Of a stretch of 64,000 bases of DNA, positions 10,742-20,982 are shown one piece after another. Each line of letters opens with the position of its first letter. The first letter of the stretch is position 1. Origin of the DNA: Diphasiastrum complanatum (lineage: Eukaryota > Streptophyta > Lycopodiopsida > Lycopodiales > Lycopodiaceae); the NCBI GenBank assembly GCA_029204225.1, contig MU832669.1, positions 1 to 64,000 of the forward strand, written 5' to 3'. The notes beneath the pieces are model-generated. The model searched no databases and was not told where the DNA came from. It saw only the letters and a list, made by a program, of their open reading frames with translations. Both the position numbers and the translations under genes were made by a program.

Positions 10742-11533
10742 ATGCGTATCTTGGATGTTAGGATACTTATGGGCACTGTTTATCATTCTTCTGCGGATGG
10801 TCAGTCTGAGGTTATTAACCGGGTATTGGAGGATTATTTACGACATTATGTTTCTCCTTCTGGTCGTGATTGGGTTCTACCCGGTATACCTGCTCCTCCA
10901 GATGATGCACCTGTTACTATTTCATCTTATCTTTCGAGTGCTCGGGAGATTATTACTAGAGCTGCTACTCATTTACAGCATATTCAGCAGCGGTACAGGA
11001 CCATTGTTGATCGTCATCGGCGCCATGTTGAGTTTGCAGAGGGAGATACTGTTTTTCTCCGGTTACGCTTTGCTCGCCATCGTTTTGTACAGGGTCTTGC
11101 TTCTACTGAGAAGCTTGCGCCGCGCTATTATGGGCCTTTTCATATTCTTGAGCGCCTCAGTCCAGTTACATATCGTCTTGAGTTACCTGCTGTTACTCGA
11201 GCTTGTGATATCTTTCATGTCAGTTTATTACGTGCTGCTATTGAGGATGATGCTCCTCGAGATTCCTCATTTCCTACAGATCCAGAGCTTTTTCCATTCC
11301 TGCCAGCTGCTATTTTACAGGTGCGCTTATTGCATAGTCGTCGCCATCGGCAGGTTCAGTTTTTGGTCCAGTGGGATGGTCGTCCTATTGAGGAGGCTAC
11401 TTGGGAGCCCATTGATGTTTTTTATCATACCCCTCCTATCCTGGCTGATCAGGCTCGATCACTTGCAACTACCATTGCTTCTCGGGATGCTCCGGCTTCT
11501 CTTGATGTTCCTTTCTCAGATGGGATATCTTGA
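10742..11533 (+). CDS. Ty3 integrase C-terminus with chromodomain
   Basis: It starts in the integrase core with YHSSADGQSEVINRVLEDYL, holding the catalytic Glu. A deletion after DWVLPGIP removes about 40 residues usual in the family. The GPY/F-like region follows (LAPRYYGPFHILERL, then YRLELP..FHVSLLR). A chromodomain lies near residues 185-230 (VQFLVQWDGRPIEEATWEP). Chromodomains in this position define plant chromoviruses and are thought to guide insertion to marked chromatin. The protein ends with a short unstructured tail, then the 3' LTR. Confidence 0.9.
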   Translation: MRILDVRILMGTVYHSSADGQSEVINRVLEDYLRHYVSPSGRDWVLPGIPAPPDDAPVTISSYLSSAREIITRAATHLQHIQQRYRTIVDRHRRHVEFAEGDTVFLRLRFARHRFVQGLASTEKLAPRYYGPFHILERLSPVTYRLELPAVTRACDIFHVSLLRAAIEDDAPRDSSFPTDPELFPFLPAAILQVRLLHSRRHRQVQFLVQWDGRPIEEATWEPIDVFYHTPPILADQARSLATTIASRDAPASLDVPFSDGIS

Positions 11534-11609
11534 TGCAATATTTTTCTCTGGCACTGGTTCTTATCTTATTTTGCCTACATTGGGGGCAATTTTCTTTATA
11601 GCCAGGGAG

Positions 11610-11950
11610 AGTTACGGACTACAGTATACAGGCCTACTGGGCTACTCTGCATATATTCTGCAGGCCTCTTTACATTTACTCTTGGTTATGTATATTTCTG
11701 GTTACGCATTTTATATTAGTCATGTACAGGCCCCAGAGCCTTTTTATATGCTTATGACCCGCACTGGGTCCTTTTTTATGACATTGACTGGCCTTGGGCC
11801 CTTATTATATGGTTAAATGTGGAGTGGGGGCCCGTAGGAGGGCGCACTATTTTCCCTCCACGTTTTGCCTCCCTTTACTTTTGAATTCCTATTTTAGGGT
11901 TCATTGGTAGGGTATTTATAGGGGCATTTGTACACTCATTTTTCAAATTA
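11610..11950 (+). repeat. 3' LTR of the Ty3 element
   Basis: Same length and order as the left copy. The purine-rich ccagggag just before it is a likely polypurine tract. Confidence 0.8.
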
Positions 11951-12771
11951 TTAATTGGTGTTGCTTGGGCTCTTCGTGGGAGAACCTATTGTCTTGTCTA
12001 TTGCTTGTAGGGCTTTAGTCTATTGCTGTCTTTTATGCTTCATTGATTCAACCCTGAGATTTTGATCATAACTGCTTCTTTTTGCTTGTTACATTTAGGG
12101 TTTGAAAAAGTTTTCTTGGCTGGTTCTTATGGCAAGAGATTTGGGAGCAATTCGTACTTGTTCTTTGGACAGCAGTGTTGGTGATTTTGTGGTTGTTGGA
12201 CAGCCTGCTATAGCCTCTTGTTGGCTGTCCGAGTCTTTGCGGGATAGCAAAGCATCTTTTTACCTTGGAGGAAACACACATGCCTCACCAAAATCAGTAC
12301 CTTATGTTGATTTTCCTGTTTTGATGCTTACTTCTTATGATGACGGTGTTGCCTTTCCTAGTGTTGGTGAGCAGATCATTGATAGTAAGATTCGGGAGGA
12401 TGTGATGGTAAAAGAGTATCATACTCTTCTTTATGTTTCTTGTGGTAAAAAGACTTATGGAATCATGTGGGAACTATTGATGGATTGCAAATCCATATTT
12501 TGGCTTGTGGTTGGTTTTTTGGTTACCTACTTTGGATGGAACATGCTTGTCTTCACTTTTCGACTTGATGCTACCGCACTTCGTATTCTACATCTCTTCT
12601 ACATGGGGCTTGATTGGGGCTGAGATTTCGGCTACTTCGACTACTTCGAGTTGGAGTTTTGTTTTGGCTACATGAAGTTTTGGGCAGCAAGCAACATTTT
12701 GCATTTTGTTACAATTTTTTCCATTCTACTTCATGTCATGTTATGTTTTTTACATTATCATTTAAGGAGGG
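11951..12771 (+). other. Outer-element interior with captured-sequence features
   Basis: This holds the ORF at 12129-12623. At 11963-12028 it has a segment similar to the reverse complement of 27600-27666. The sequence ttgcttgttacatttag just before the ORF resembles an intron 3' end. These features suggest, without proving, that the element picked up a piece of a spliced gene. Confidence 0.45.
12129..12623 (+). CDS. Unrecognised ORF inside non-autonomous LTR element
   Basis: A 164-residue frame from ATG (MARDLGAIRTCSLDSS...) to a TGA, between the nested Ty3 element and the 3' purine tract. The open frame extends slightly further upstream without an ATG. A hydrophobic stretch (SIFWLVVGFLVTYFGW, near residues 118-133) could cross a membrane. 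It matches no retrotransposon domain I know. An env-like role is possible by position, but no signal peptide or fusion motif is visible. Captured host exon sequence is the simpler reading. Confidence 0.4.
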   Translation: MARDLGAIRTCSLDSSVGDFVVVGQPAIASCWLSESLRDSKASFYLGGNTHASPKSVPYVDFPVLMLTSYDDGVAFPSVGEQIIDSKIREDVMVKEYHTLLYVSCGKKTYGIMWELLMDCKSIFWLVVGFLVTYFGWNMLVFTFRLDATALRILHLFYMGLDWG

Positions 12772-13243
12772 TGTTAGAAATAATAAATGATAATGTTAGT
12801 TTCTCATAGGTTACTTTAACCCAAAAGGTCGAGACTTGTGTAACCATGGGTTAGGTTTATTATTTAGACCATGTTAAGTTAGTTTTAGCGTTGGACCCAA
12901 TTTTGGTCTAGTAAGAACTCGTGGGTCCAAGTAAAGTCTAATTATGTTAAGGGGCCCTATCTTGACTTTTGGGGGTGCCCTATAATTAGTAGGTTTTAGA
13001 ACTTAGGGTTTGGAAGAGTCTAGGCCCTTGGAAGGCCTATTTATATGTACTCATTGTTCATTTGTAATTCATTCCCTTTCAAGCATTGCTACTACTTTCT
13101 CTCTCCTTGAGGGCGCCTAACCCTCTCCCTCCTCTTCTTCTTCTTCTTCTTCTTCTTCTTCTTCCCCCTCTTCTTCTTCTTCTTCTTCTTCTTGTATATG
13201 GAGATTGAATGTTAGAAGGATCTTGGCACTTTGATTTCCTACA
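12772..13243 (+). repeat. 3' LTR of the outer element
   Basis: It matches the left LTR but is longer because of a CTT microsatellite expansion at about 13130-13193. It ends at the tcctt duplication. Its last ~50 bp plus the duplication are repeated once more in tandem, to about 13306. Confidence 0.88.
13127..13195 (+). repeat. (CTT)n microsatellite in the 3' LTR
   Basis: Two runs of ctt separated by ccccct lie within the right LTR. The left LTR has only a short version near 6990, so the expansion followed insertion. Confidence 0.85.
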
Positions 13244-13306
13244 TCCTTTGTATATGGAGATTGAATGTTAGAAGGATCTTGGCACTTTGATTTCCTACAT
13301 CCTTTG

Positions 13307-13640
13307 TCTATCACAAATGTGTTGTCCTTCGTGAACTCCAACCTATACAATTTGTCCTTGCCCCTTGTTCCTTGTGCTTTTACCTTGCCATCCAAAAGTG
13401 ACTTCACAAGGAAGAGAGGTTATGGAAAGATTTGGGCAACCCGTAGAGTATTGGGCTCGCCACATCCTCTTTCTTCATGTTCTTTCCAACTTTTTTGAGT
13501 TGGGCTGCAATTCCTTCATCTTGGTAAGATCCAACATAACACTGTCCTCTCCCAACAATTTACATTTCAATAAACGTTGCTCGAGTAACATTGTCATGCC
13601 CATGTTGGATTGCCCTCAGATGTGTGTCTCGTAAGGAGGT
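13307..13640 (-). pseudogene. Copia protease/GAG-pre-integrase fragment
   Basis: The minus strand reads a stretch ending VKAQGTRGKDKLYRLEFTKD, the segment just before the GAG-pre-integrase domain of copia polyproteins. Upstream, MLDLTKMKELQPN and similar words are spread over different frames. It is probably part of the copia remnant into which the outer LTR element inserted. No complete domain survives. Confidence 0.65.
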
Positions 13641-15300
13641 AAGAAGACCTAGCTTGACTCATGAGTTAATTATGATTATGAGGTCATGGTATTAAATCAT
13701 AATTAATGGTTGAGGCCTAAAACCCATGATGATGGATCTATATGGAACTATTTTCCCTTTACTTTTGGAAAAGGAGCAGGTAAGATATGTCTTGAACATT
13801 CAAGTACAAAGCATGACATTATGAGGCTTTGGACCTAAGGAACACTTTGTAGTGCAACTTAGTGATAATAGTTTTTTCACGTGTTCTCACAATAGTCATG
13901 AGACTTTAATTTTGTGAAAACAATAGGCATTGGTTCTTTTTAAACTCTTCACAAAATGTATGATATAAACTTGTAACTTGAGACATGTTTTGATATGATC
14001 CTGCATTGCTAATAAAACACTTAGTAGTCAAGGGAAGCTATAAAAGAGAAACTTTTGTGAACTCATAACTGTAATTTTACAGGTCCAAAATGAAGCCGAG
14101 AATAAAGCTGGTCGTCATTTTGACCATGAATTTGGTACGTGGTCTTTCATGGGCTTTTATGTTGGTATCTTACTTATTACAAAGTGTATCATAGGATGCC
14201 AAATCAAAGCATGGTCTGTAGGTGATAGAATCATAAAATAACAAAAGCTTATTGATTTGTTGCATAAGGCTTTTTCTTTGTGAGAAGACAAATACATTCC
14301 CTAGAGGTTATCGAAAGATTTAAAATGTGTGATCATACTTGTCTATGATTGACAAACCAGTTTTAGGAACTTCACACTAGTACTTTTTGTCCATGTGAGA
14401 TGAACTTGTAAGTGGAACACCCCAAGGGTGGTTTCAGCTCCTGAATAGAACTTTTGCTAAGTGGTGTTGATTGGGAGCCTTGGCTTTTTGTGTAAGCTTT
14501 GGATTGTCACAATTCCTAGACCATGCATTCTCACCTTCTATTTTGCATTATAAAATGAATTTTGAAGTTAGGTTTTGAACAAGTTGAAGTAATGATAATT
14601 TATATTTTCCTTATTTTTTTGGTGAGGATGTAAAGACGTCATTTGATTGGCTTTGCTCATTCAGTGCTAGTATTCATGATGACCGTGTCTGCCCTTCACC
14701 TTTGGAGAAGTGATAGAAACTTTGTACGTTGGTTGTTTTACAGATGTATGAAAGATAATGTGGACATTGCACTCATCATTTAAACCATGCTAACTATCAA
14801 TATAAAGATAAAACTAAAGTCTATCTAGTATCACTACCTCGAACTTGTGGTTATTGCGTGTTATTTGACATTACACTTCATACTTGGGGCTCAAGCCCCT
14901 ATTTGATGGCATTTGGGTATCTTGGTATTGTTGGGTCTTCCTAGTTGGCGGTTGACCTTGTCGTAATGCATGGGTCCTTTAGCAAGCATAAATAGGTGTT
15001 GATGCCATCATTTTGAGATGGATGAACATTTCCTTACTCAAAAATAGCTTATAGCTAGTAGCTCAGGCAGGAGACAACTTAGCATAACAATTAATTTAGA
15101 TACTTATGGAGAGGCCATTGTTTCCTTGGGTTCTAAACTGTACTTGAGTGAATATTTAGTATGTTTGCTCTTCTATCTCTATTCCTTATCATCTGTGATG
15201 TATATGAGTTGTTTTCACAGTAACTTGTTATCAGGGCATGAATATTGGTAGTCACATTTGCATCTACAGCAGGTGCTACAAGGTCAAAGCCCAAATTTTA
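13641..15300. other. AT-rich stretch, nothing recognised
   Basis: No frame with family features, no LTR ends and no tRNA-like fold was noticed on either strand. It may be old intron or element sequence. Confidence 0.4.
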
Positions 15301-15324
15301 AAACTTACGGGAGAAAGCCCCGGT

Positions 15325-17040
15325 TTATTGGATCTGGTCGCCACATCTTGAGAAGGATTTAATTTTAGTTTTGTTAATTACATGGGGATCATCAGAGGCA
15401 TCAATGGCTCTCAAAAACATAGTGCCCATATAGGAAGACACCAATATATTCAAGATGTGGCGCTTCCTTGTATCACTCCAGCCATCTGAAATGATGCTGC
15501 ATCCAAACCTACATAGTAGATTTCCGTTTGAAAGTGAACACAATGAGTCATGACAAACAACTACTAGCTGAAACTTAGAACTTAAAACAATTACTACTCT
15601 AGTACTCAGTTAGATCACAATTCACGAAGCATAAGTAATAACTTATAAGTATACTGTACATATTGGACCCATGATCTCTTGATAGGGTCCAAGTCCCTCT
15701 CGACAGTGTCTCGCTCTGCAACAAGCTCTCTCGTCCTGAGCTGCTCCATGCTCGGCCCCTCCCACTCAGAACCAATGCTGGATACGGCTCTCATCATGTC
15801 CCTCCATGCAGGGGTGTTGTAGAGAGTCCAAAGCATCAAACGGTATTAGGTAATTACAAACCAATTGCATAATCCATTGAGTCGAGAGTCAATTGTGTGA
15901 CTTGTAATTTGTAAGTTGTGACTTGTCAATGTGTCATGACTCTGACTCATATATTTCAAATTTTGAGACATCTAACTTCTAAGGATGATGAACGAAAATT
16001 TAGAGAGCTGAGTGGAGACATAGCCGACGGTTGCATATGCCATATATGATACATGACTCATGAGTCATGACACTACAATGTACATAGATGATGGTACAAA
16101 TTAAAAAAAATGATCAAAAATTAAGAAAGATTCAGGAGTCAAGAATGCAGTATGTACCTGGCCAAGTGAAAGGGGAGGTCGCATAGGTAGAAACACCTCT
16201 GAACTGCAACTCGAGCTTGGTCCTTATTCCTGGGCTCATAGCGACCCACATAATAATCTTTTCCCCCAAGCTGTCTGGACCTACCAAGACGGTCCGAGTC
16301 CTCGTATGACACAGGGGCTCTGCGTGACTCCGAAGATCCACCGATGTCAGCAGGTGGACCTACAGTGGCACCTACGCCCTCGGCCTCTCCCTGAGAAGAG
16401 ATGGGTGTGCGAACTGCAAAAGGTACAACCCGTGACATGGAAGGCTCTCCATCACCTTGTGTCCATGACAAATGTGTAAGTTACTAAGTTGTGACATGTC
16501 AAGATTGAAGAATTCAGTGTTCAGTGATCATTTGGCGAAATCAAATTGTAACGTCGAGACTCGGAACTGCATACAATACAATTTTGGACATTTGAATTTT
16601 GATTTGACATCTTTCAATTCTCAAATTTCAGCAACATTCAAAATTAGTAGAAAAATTACATACATTCACGAATCACATTGCACAAGTTGAAACTTGAAAT
16701 GACTTTTCACCATGGAGTCAGGACTAAGCTTAAACTTCAGGGCCCAGGCTTTAGTGGAACCTATTTTCCTCTCACCATCGAAGAACCTGCCTCATGCCCC
16801 TCCGCTTGAGCTTGATCACCTGTATCTGCCAATGATCCTGATGTCTGCGTGCAAGGGGCTATATCGTATCCACGCTGATGGTATAAATGCACCCTAATCC
16901 GAGAAGGCCCACCTGTGAAGGAGATGTGGCAGTATCTACAAGTCCACCTCTTCGTGCTGGAGGTACCGTAAGAAGCATCAATGGTGACATGGTCCCATAA
17001 GAGATCTCTCATCCTCAGCATGGCGCTAGGTGGTGGCAGG
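15325..17040 (-). pseudogene. hAT-like transposase gene, BED finger and DUF659 pieces (copy 1)
   Basis: On the minus strand the pieces occur in family order. A BED zinc finger (about 17036-16885) has LLWDHVTIDA, CRYC, the F.GG..RIR..L helix and a final APC. A segment ending FYLCDLPFHLARY is at 16200-16139. LYNTPAWRDMMRAVSSIG is at 15835-15780. The DUF659 core GCSIISDGWSDTRKRHILNI and FLRAIDASD is at 15500-15390. The gaps look like introns. Proteins of this type belong to hAT transposases that bind element ends and cut DNA. The dimerisation C-terminus is absent, so this is a partial or dead copy. No terminal inverted repeats were found. Confidence 0.78.
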
Positions 17041-17395
17041 TACACACACACTCTCTCTCTTCTCACACACTCACACACACTCAAGTCACACACACTCTCT
17101 CTCTCTCTCTCACACACACACACTCACACACACAATCACACACTCTCAAGACTCACACACACTCTCACACACACACACACTCACACACACACACAATCTC
17201 ACACACACTCTCACACGCACAATCTCACACACAATCACTCACACTCACACACAATCTCACACATCACACACACACGCTCTCAGACACACACACACACACA
17301 CACACACAATCTCACACACACACTCTCACACACTCACACACACAAATTACAATGCACACACACACTCACCCTCCTCACCCTCTCTCTCTCTCTCT
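17041..17395 (+). repeat. (CA)n/(CT)n microsatellite
   Basis: Mixed cacaca and ctctct runs lie between the hAT BED exon and the LINE. The His/Ser/Thr-rich ORFs here are repeat translations. A similar GT/GA tract precedes the BED exon of the 46.6-kb copy, so part of it may belong to the hAT element. Confidence 0.92.
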
Positions 17396-17559
17396 CACCC
17401 TCCTCACCTCGACCGATACACCCTCCTTGGTACGATACCGAGTGCCGGTCTCTTCATCAGTCAGTAACCTACTCACGCATCCACACCCCACATCTGCTTC
17501 AATCTTCCCGATGCTCCTACCATCGTGCTCTCCGCCGTAAGAAGCGTTCCCATGATGAT

Positions 17560-20008
17560 TCTGAAGGGAAACGCCATTGACCTTCTTATCAGCTCTTCTT
17601 CGGGCGCTTTTTGGCGTGAGTTCATTGCTCGCTCTCCACCACCTCTCCTGAAGGACCTCATCATTTGGATTGATTATGCTACTAGCCTGTACACGGTCCC
17701 TACCGACTCACCTATCTTCATATCTCCACGGCCATTTGAGTTCTCCTTCTTCACATCTGACACGGTACTGGCAGCCATTAAGAAAATGAAGTCCCATAGG
17801 GCCAGAGACATCGAAGACCTTGAATCTGAACTCCTTTCCCATGCCTTCGACTTACTCGCCCTCACTATTGCCACCCTTCTTAACTCCGCAGTTGTTTCTG
17901 GTTTCTCATCCTCCTGGTGCACTAACGTTATCCACCCCATCCATAAGAATGGTGACCCCATGATTCCGAGTAACTACCGCACCATAATGATTGGGCATGT
18001 CCTGGCGAAACTATATGGTACTATATTACAGTCTGTTGTGAGCTCAGAGGCGGAGACTAGGAGACTACATGCCATGGGTCAGGTTGGTTTTCGAGCCCAT
18101 TATTCTACTGTTGATCACATCTTCACATTGCGTGCCTTGATTGAGGAGGCTAAGCACAAGAGAGAGAGGGTTTACTGTTGTTTTGTGGACTTCAGGAAAG
18201 CCTTTGATTCTGTTCCTCGCTCATTGCTCATCCAGAGACTTCGAGACCTAGGCTTCTCCACCGACATTGTTCTTGCTGTGATGGCACTTTATGAGCGGGT
18301 CCTGGGCTGTTTCCGACATAGCAGTGGCATATCTGATCACATCCGGAGCACTATTGGGGTGAAGTAGGGTTGTTCCCTCTCGCCAGTCTTTTTTGGCTCG
18401 TATATTGATGAGTTGGAGAGTGTCATTACACAGGGTGGTGGTCCTGGCTGCAGGCTTGGTGATATCTTGATTGCTATCCTCCTTTATGCCGATGATGTGG
18501 TATTGGTCTCACCGACCAGAGAGGGTCTACAACGACATTTGGATTGCTTGCATGAGTTTTGTACCAGATGGGGCCTAGGGGTGAACATTGGGAAGACCAA
18601 GGTTATGGTCTTCAACACTTCGAGAGCATTCATGCAGCGACAGGAGCTTACTTTGGGTGGGCAGGTTCTAGAGGTGGTCTCTTCCTATACATACCTGCTG
18701 GGGGTCCTTTTCTCAGGTCCTACTTTTAGCATGAGACAGGCCGCTACCACTCGACTGGGGAAGGGACATGCTTCCCTTGTTCAGCTAGAGCGATTTTGCT
18801 TCCGGAAGTCCATCCAGGATGCTCACAGTAAGTGTCGCCTCTTTGATACCATTGTTACTCCCACGGCTTTATATGCGGCAGAGACATGGTGTACAGGTCT
18901 CCCTTCTTCACTCTGGGCCAGTCTCTCACGATTACAGACCACCATGCTAGCTCGGCTGATTCGAGCAAAGCCTTTTGTTCCACATGAGATTCTCTTGGCC
19001 GAGTTTGCAGTTCCACCTATACAGATCAAGGCAGTTCTTTAGCTCATCGCCTAGATACAGAGGATACAGGCGTTACCAGGGATAGACAGGCGATACATAC
19101 AGGTTGCACTATCCTCTTCACAGCGTCTTCACGATCAGGGCTACAGGTTATCATGGTTCTCTCAGGCCTCTCACCTCCTACTTGCGTCATTTGGCATCTC
19201 CATCACAGAGCTCCCCTCAGGCACACATCAGGATATCAGACGCTTCCTCTATCGCACATATCTAGAGCGGACTTGACGTAACCAATTAGGGGTTAAGCCA
19301 GCTTTGTACCGGACTCATTTCTTGGAGCTAGATGCATCGGGGACCCCAGTCATGCCACGCTACTTGGACTCGGGATTGTCACATTGCCTCAGATTCACAT
19401 TGGGGCAGCTCAGGGTGTCCTCTCATCAGCTAGCTATTGAGACTGGGAGGTTCCATGGTATTCCTAGAGAGGAGCGGATTTGCTAGTTATGTTCTCTAGG
19501 AGAGGTGGAGCCTGAGGAGCATTTTATCTTTAGGTGCCCTGTATATTATGAGATCAGAGGGCGATATTATTGCTTGTTCCGAGGGATGCCTACCAGTCTA
19601 CGCTCTCTCATAGCTTATGAGGACCCACGGTGTGTCGCTCTAATGGTACGCGAGATGTCCATACTACGGAGAGATTTATACGAGACACCCCAGCATTTTA
19701 CCTCACAGCCATTGATTACTTCATTCTTTACTAGGCGGAGATCACGTGATTTAGTGCTTGCTGATGAGGATCATGATTATGACGACGACGAGGATGATGG
19801 CCGCTCTCATGGTCATAGAGATCAGAGACAATGTACCTCCCACCATCATGTTACTACCAGGATTACTAGGCATCCTACACAGAGGCGTACTACTATTACA
19901 CATGCATGTGCTCATGCTCACAGACGACGCCGACAGGCTCCAGCGCTTCCCCATTTTGTGGCTCGCATCACATCTTTTTACAGCATCAGTACAGCAGTAG
20001 CAACATAG
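17560..20008 (+). pseudogene. LINE reverse transcriptase and C-terminal zinc finger (copy A)
   Basis: One reading frame runs for about 2.4 kb, broken by stops near 18365, 19040, 19051, 19274 and 19484. It reads the RT motifs VGFRAHYSTVDHI, CCFVDFRKAFDSVP (catalytic Asp), GCSLSP and the catalytic LLYADDVVLVSPT, then MVFNTS. The C-terminus has a CX2C...H..C finger (LCSLGEVEPEEHFIFRCP), then an acidic DEDHDYDDDEDD tail. In LINEs this enzyme copies RNA at a nicked target. The stops inside KQGCSLSP and ICQLC, judged by copy C, are CAG to TAG changes. The RT resembles the broad L1/CR1/Jockey-type group; the clade is not settled by eye. Confidence 0.87.
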
Positions 20009-20163
20009 CCTTGACATCCTACTATAGATACAGATGATTATTATGGGCACACTCTTGCATACATGTCTATTTTAGTTTGCACTAGATGTTTTTCTTTATT
20101 ACAGTTTGGAGACGTTTTTATACGCTCCCATGGTTTACCACATACTTGACATGTACTTCATTA

Positions 20164-20202
20164 GTCTTATATGCCTTTTGGCATGGAAAAGACATTAATA
20201 AA
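20164..20202 (+). terminator. LINE 3' stem-loop and polyadenylation signal
   Basis: GTCTT..ATGCC-TTTT-GGCAT..AAGAC (20164-20193) can form a two-part hairpin, and AATAAA follows at 20197-20202. The same arrangement ends two other LINE copies, so it is likely the RNA structure recognised by the LINE reverse transcriptase. Confidence 0.75.
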
Positions 20203-20293
20203 GCTTTCTTTCTTTCTTTCTCTCTCTCACACACACACACACATACTCACACACACACACACAATGGCAAATCTCTCTCTCTCTCTCTCTCTG

Positions 20294-20363
<70 letters not shown>
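20203..20363 (+). repeat. CTTT/CT/CA tail and microsatellite
   Basis: It starts ctttctttctttctctctc directly after the LINE polyadenylation signal and continues as (ca)n. There is no poly-A tail; the LINE ends in this CT-rich repeat. Confidence 0.92.
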
Positions 20364-20364
<1 letters not shown>

Positions 20365-20480
20365 TGCCCGAGAACACACCAGAAACGCGAAGAAGGGGGC
20401 CCCGGGGCTGTTCGGACATTTTAACAACTCCCCGATTTGAATTGCGGTTCGTTGTTTGAATCGATGATTCATGAAACATT
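20364..20480. other. Short unassigned stretch
   Basis: GC-rich start (gggggccccgggg), then an inverted gattcatg/catgattc-like area. No function visible. Confidence 0.3.
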
Positions 20481-20982
20481 GGCAGAGAGTTATACTCATG
20501 AGAACCGTACGTATCGATAATTTGAGGAAGGAGATTGGGTGTATTTACTAGTCCCTTCGAAGTCGAAGGTGTTACACACAGGAAGTGCGCCAAGTTATCT
20601 CCTAGGTATTGTGGACCATGGTTGATTATTAAGAAGGTTAACCAAGTAGCTTATAAGCTACAACTACCTGTGGGATGCAAGGTACATCCAATGTTTCATG
20701 TTAGCAAACTTAAGAAATGTTTGCACGAGGGTGATAGCCTAGTGGAAGGTCTAGTATCTCTAGAGAAGAAAGACACCACAGGTTATGGGCCAGAGAGAGT
20801 CCTAGATCAGAGGGAGCGACGATTGAGGAGTTGTCTTCTCCAGGAGTATGCTTCAGGAGTATCTAGTGGCTTGGAAAGGGCATCCTTTATTTGATGCTAT
20901 CAGGGAGACTCGCTAGGTGTTGCGGAAGTCTTACCTAGAGTTTGTCATCAAGGATCGATGACTTGCCATAGGAGAGAAGCAT
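20481..20982 (+). pseudogene. Ty3 integrase C-terminal fragment
   Basis: The translation gives the GPY/F-like part of a Ty3 integrase, CAKLSPRYCGPWLIIKK, then VAYKLQLPVGCKVHPMFHVS and LKKCL, followed by a tether or chromodomain-like remnant (PERVLDQRERRLRS). The frame starts after a frameshift, since the preceding FEEGDWVYLLV is in another frame. It stops near 20894, and a purine tract (taggagagaag) and LTR start follow. Everything upstream in pol is missing. Confidence 0.85.

Larger units (their letters stand above)
7492..11950 (+). mobile_element. Nested Ty3 chromovirus, 341-bp LTRs
   Basis: Direct repeats of equal length (341 bp) at 7492-7832 and 11610-11950 enclose RT, RNase H, integrase and chromodomain sequences. 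A primer site TTGGTATCAGAGC lies at 7834-7846. The LTR copies differ at roughly eight sites. No clear target duplication is visible and the exact LTR ends are uncertain by a few bases. Gag and most of the protease are missing, replaced by short tandem repeats, and pol has stops and a frameshift, so the copy is not autonomous. Confidence 0.88.
6611..13248 (+). mobile_element. LTR element with TSD tcctt, host of a nested Ty3 element
   Basis: LTRs at 6616-7053 and 12772-13243 are flanked by tcctt (6611-6615 and 13244-13248). A primer site TGGTATCAAAGCC follows the left LTR (7054-7066), and a purine tract aaggaggg precedes the right LTR (about 12764-12771). The interior consists of a leader (7067-7491), an inserted Ty3 element (7492-11950) and 820 bp with one unknown ORF. 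Without the insertion it has no gag or pol, so it is non-autonomous. Its LTR matches the 5' LTR of the gag-bearing copia element at 47.3 kb, a plausible autonomous relative. Confidence 0.88.
17396..20214 (+). mobile_element. LINE copy A, 5'-truncated
   Basis: A non-LTR retrotransposon that begins in the endonuclease-RT linker (SPRPIHPPWYDTECRSL) directly after microsatellite. It runs through RT and a C-terminal zinc finger and ends with a stem-loop, AATAAA and a CT/CA tail. Other copies of the family lie at 37.9-44.1 kb and 51.8-53.1 kb. Confidence 0.88.

Noticed and set aside
10755-11816. 353-residue Leu-rich ORF overlapping Ty3 integrase
   Set aside because: A shadow frame of the integrase/chromodomain coding strand running into the LTR; it has no family features.
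7480-11960. Target site duplication of the nested Ty3 element
   Set aside because: Flanks gcttc and ttaat do not match, and shifting the LTR ends by a few bases did not give a pair.
17030-17580. His/Thr/Ser-rich long ORFs
   Set aside because: They are translations of (CA)n/(CT)n repeats. Only the last part, SPRPIHPPWYDTECRSL, belongs to the LINE.
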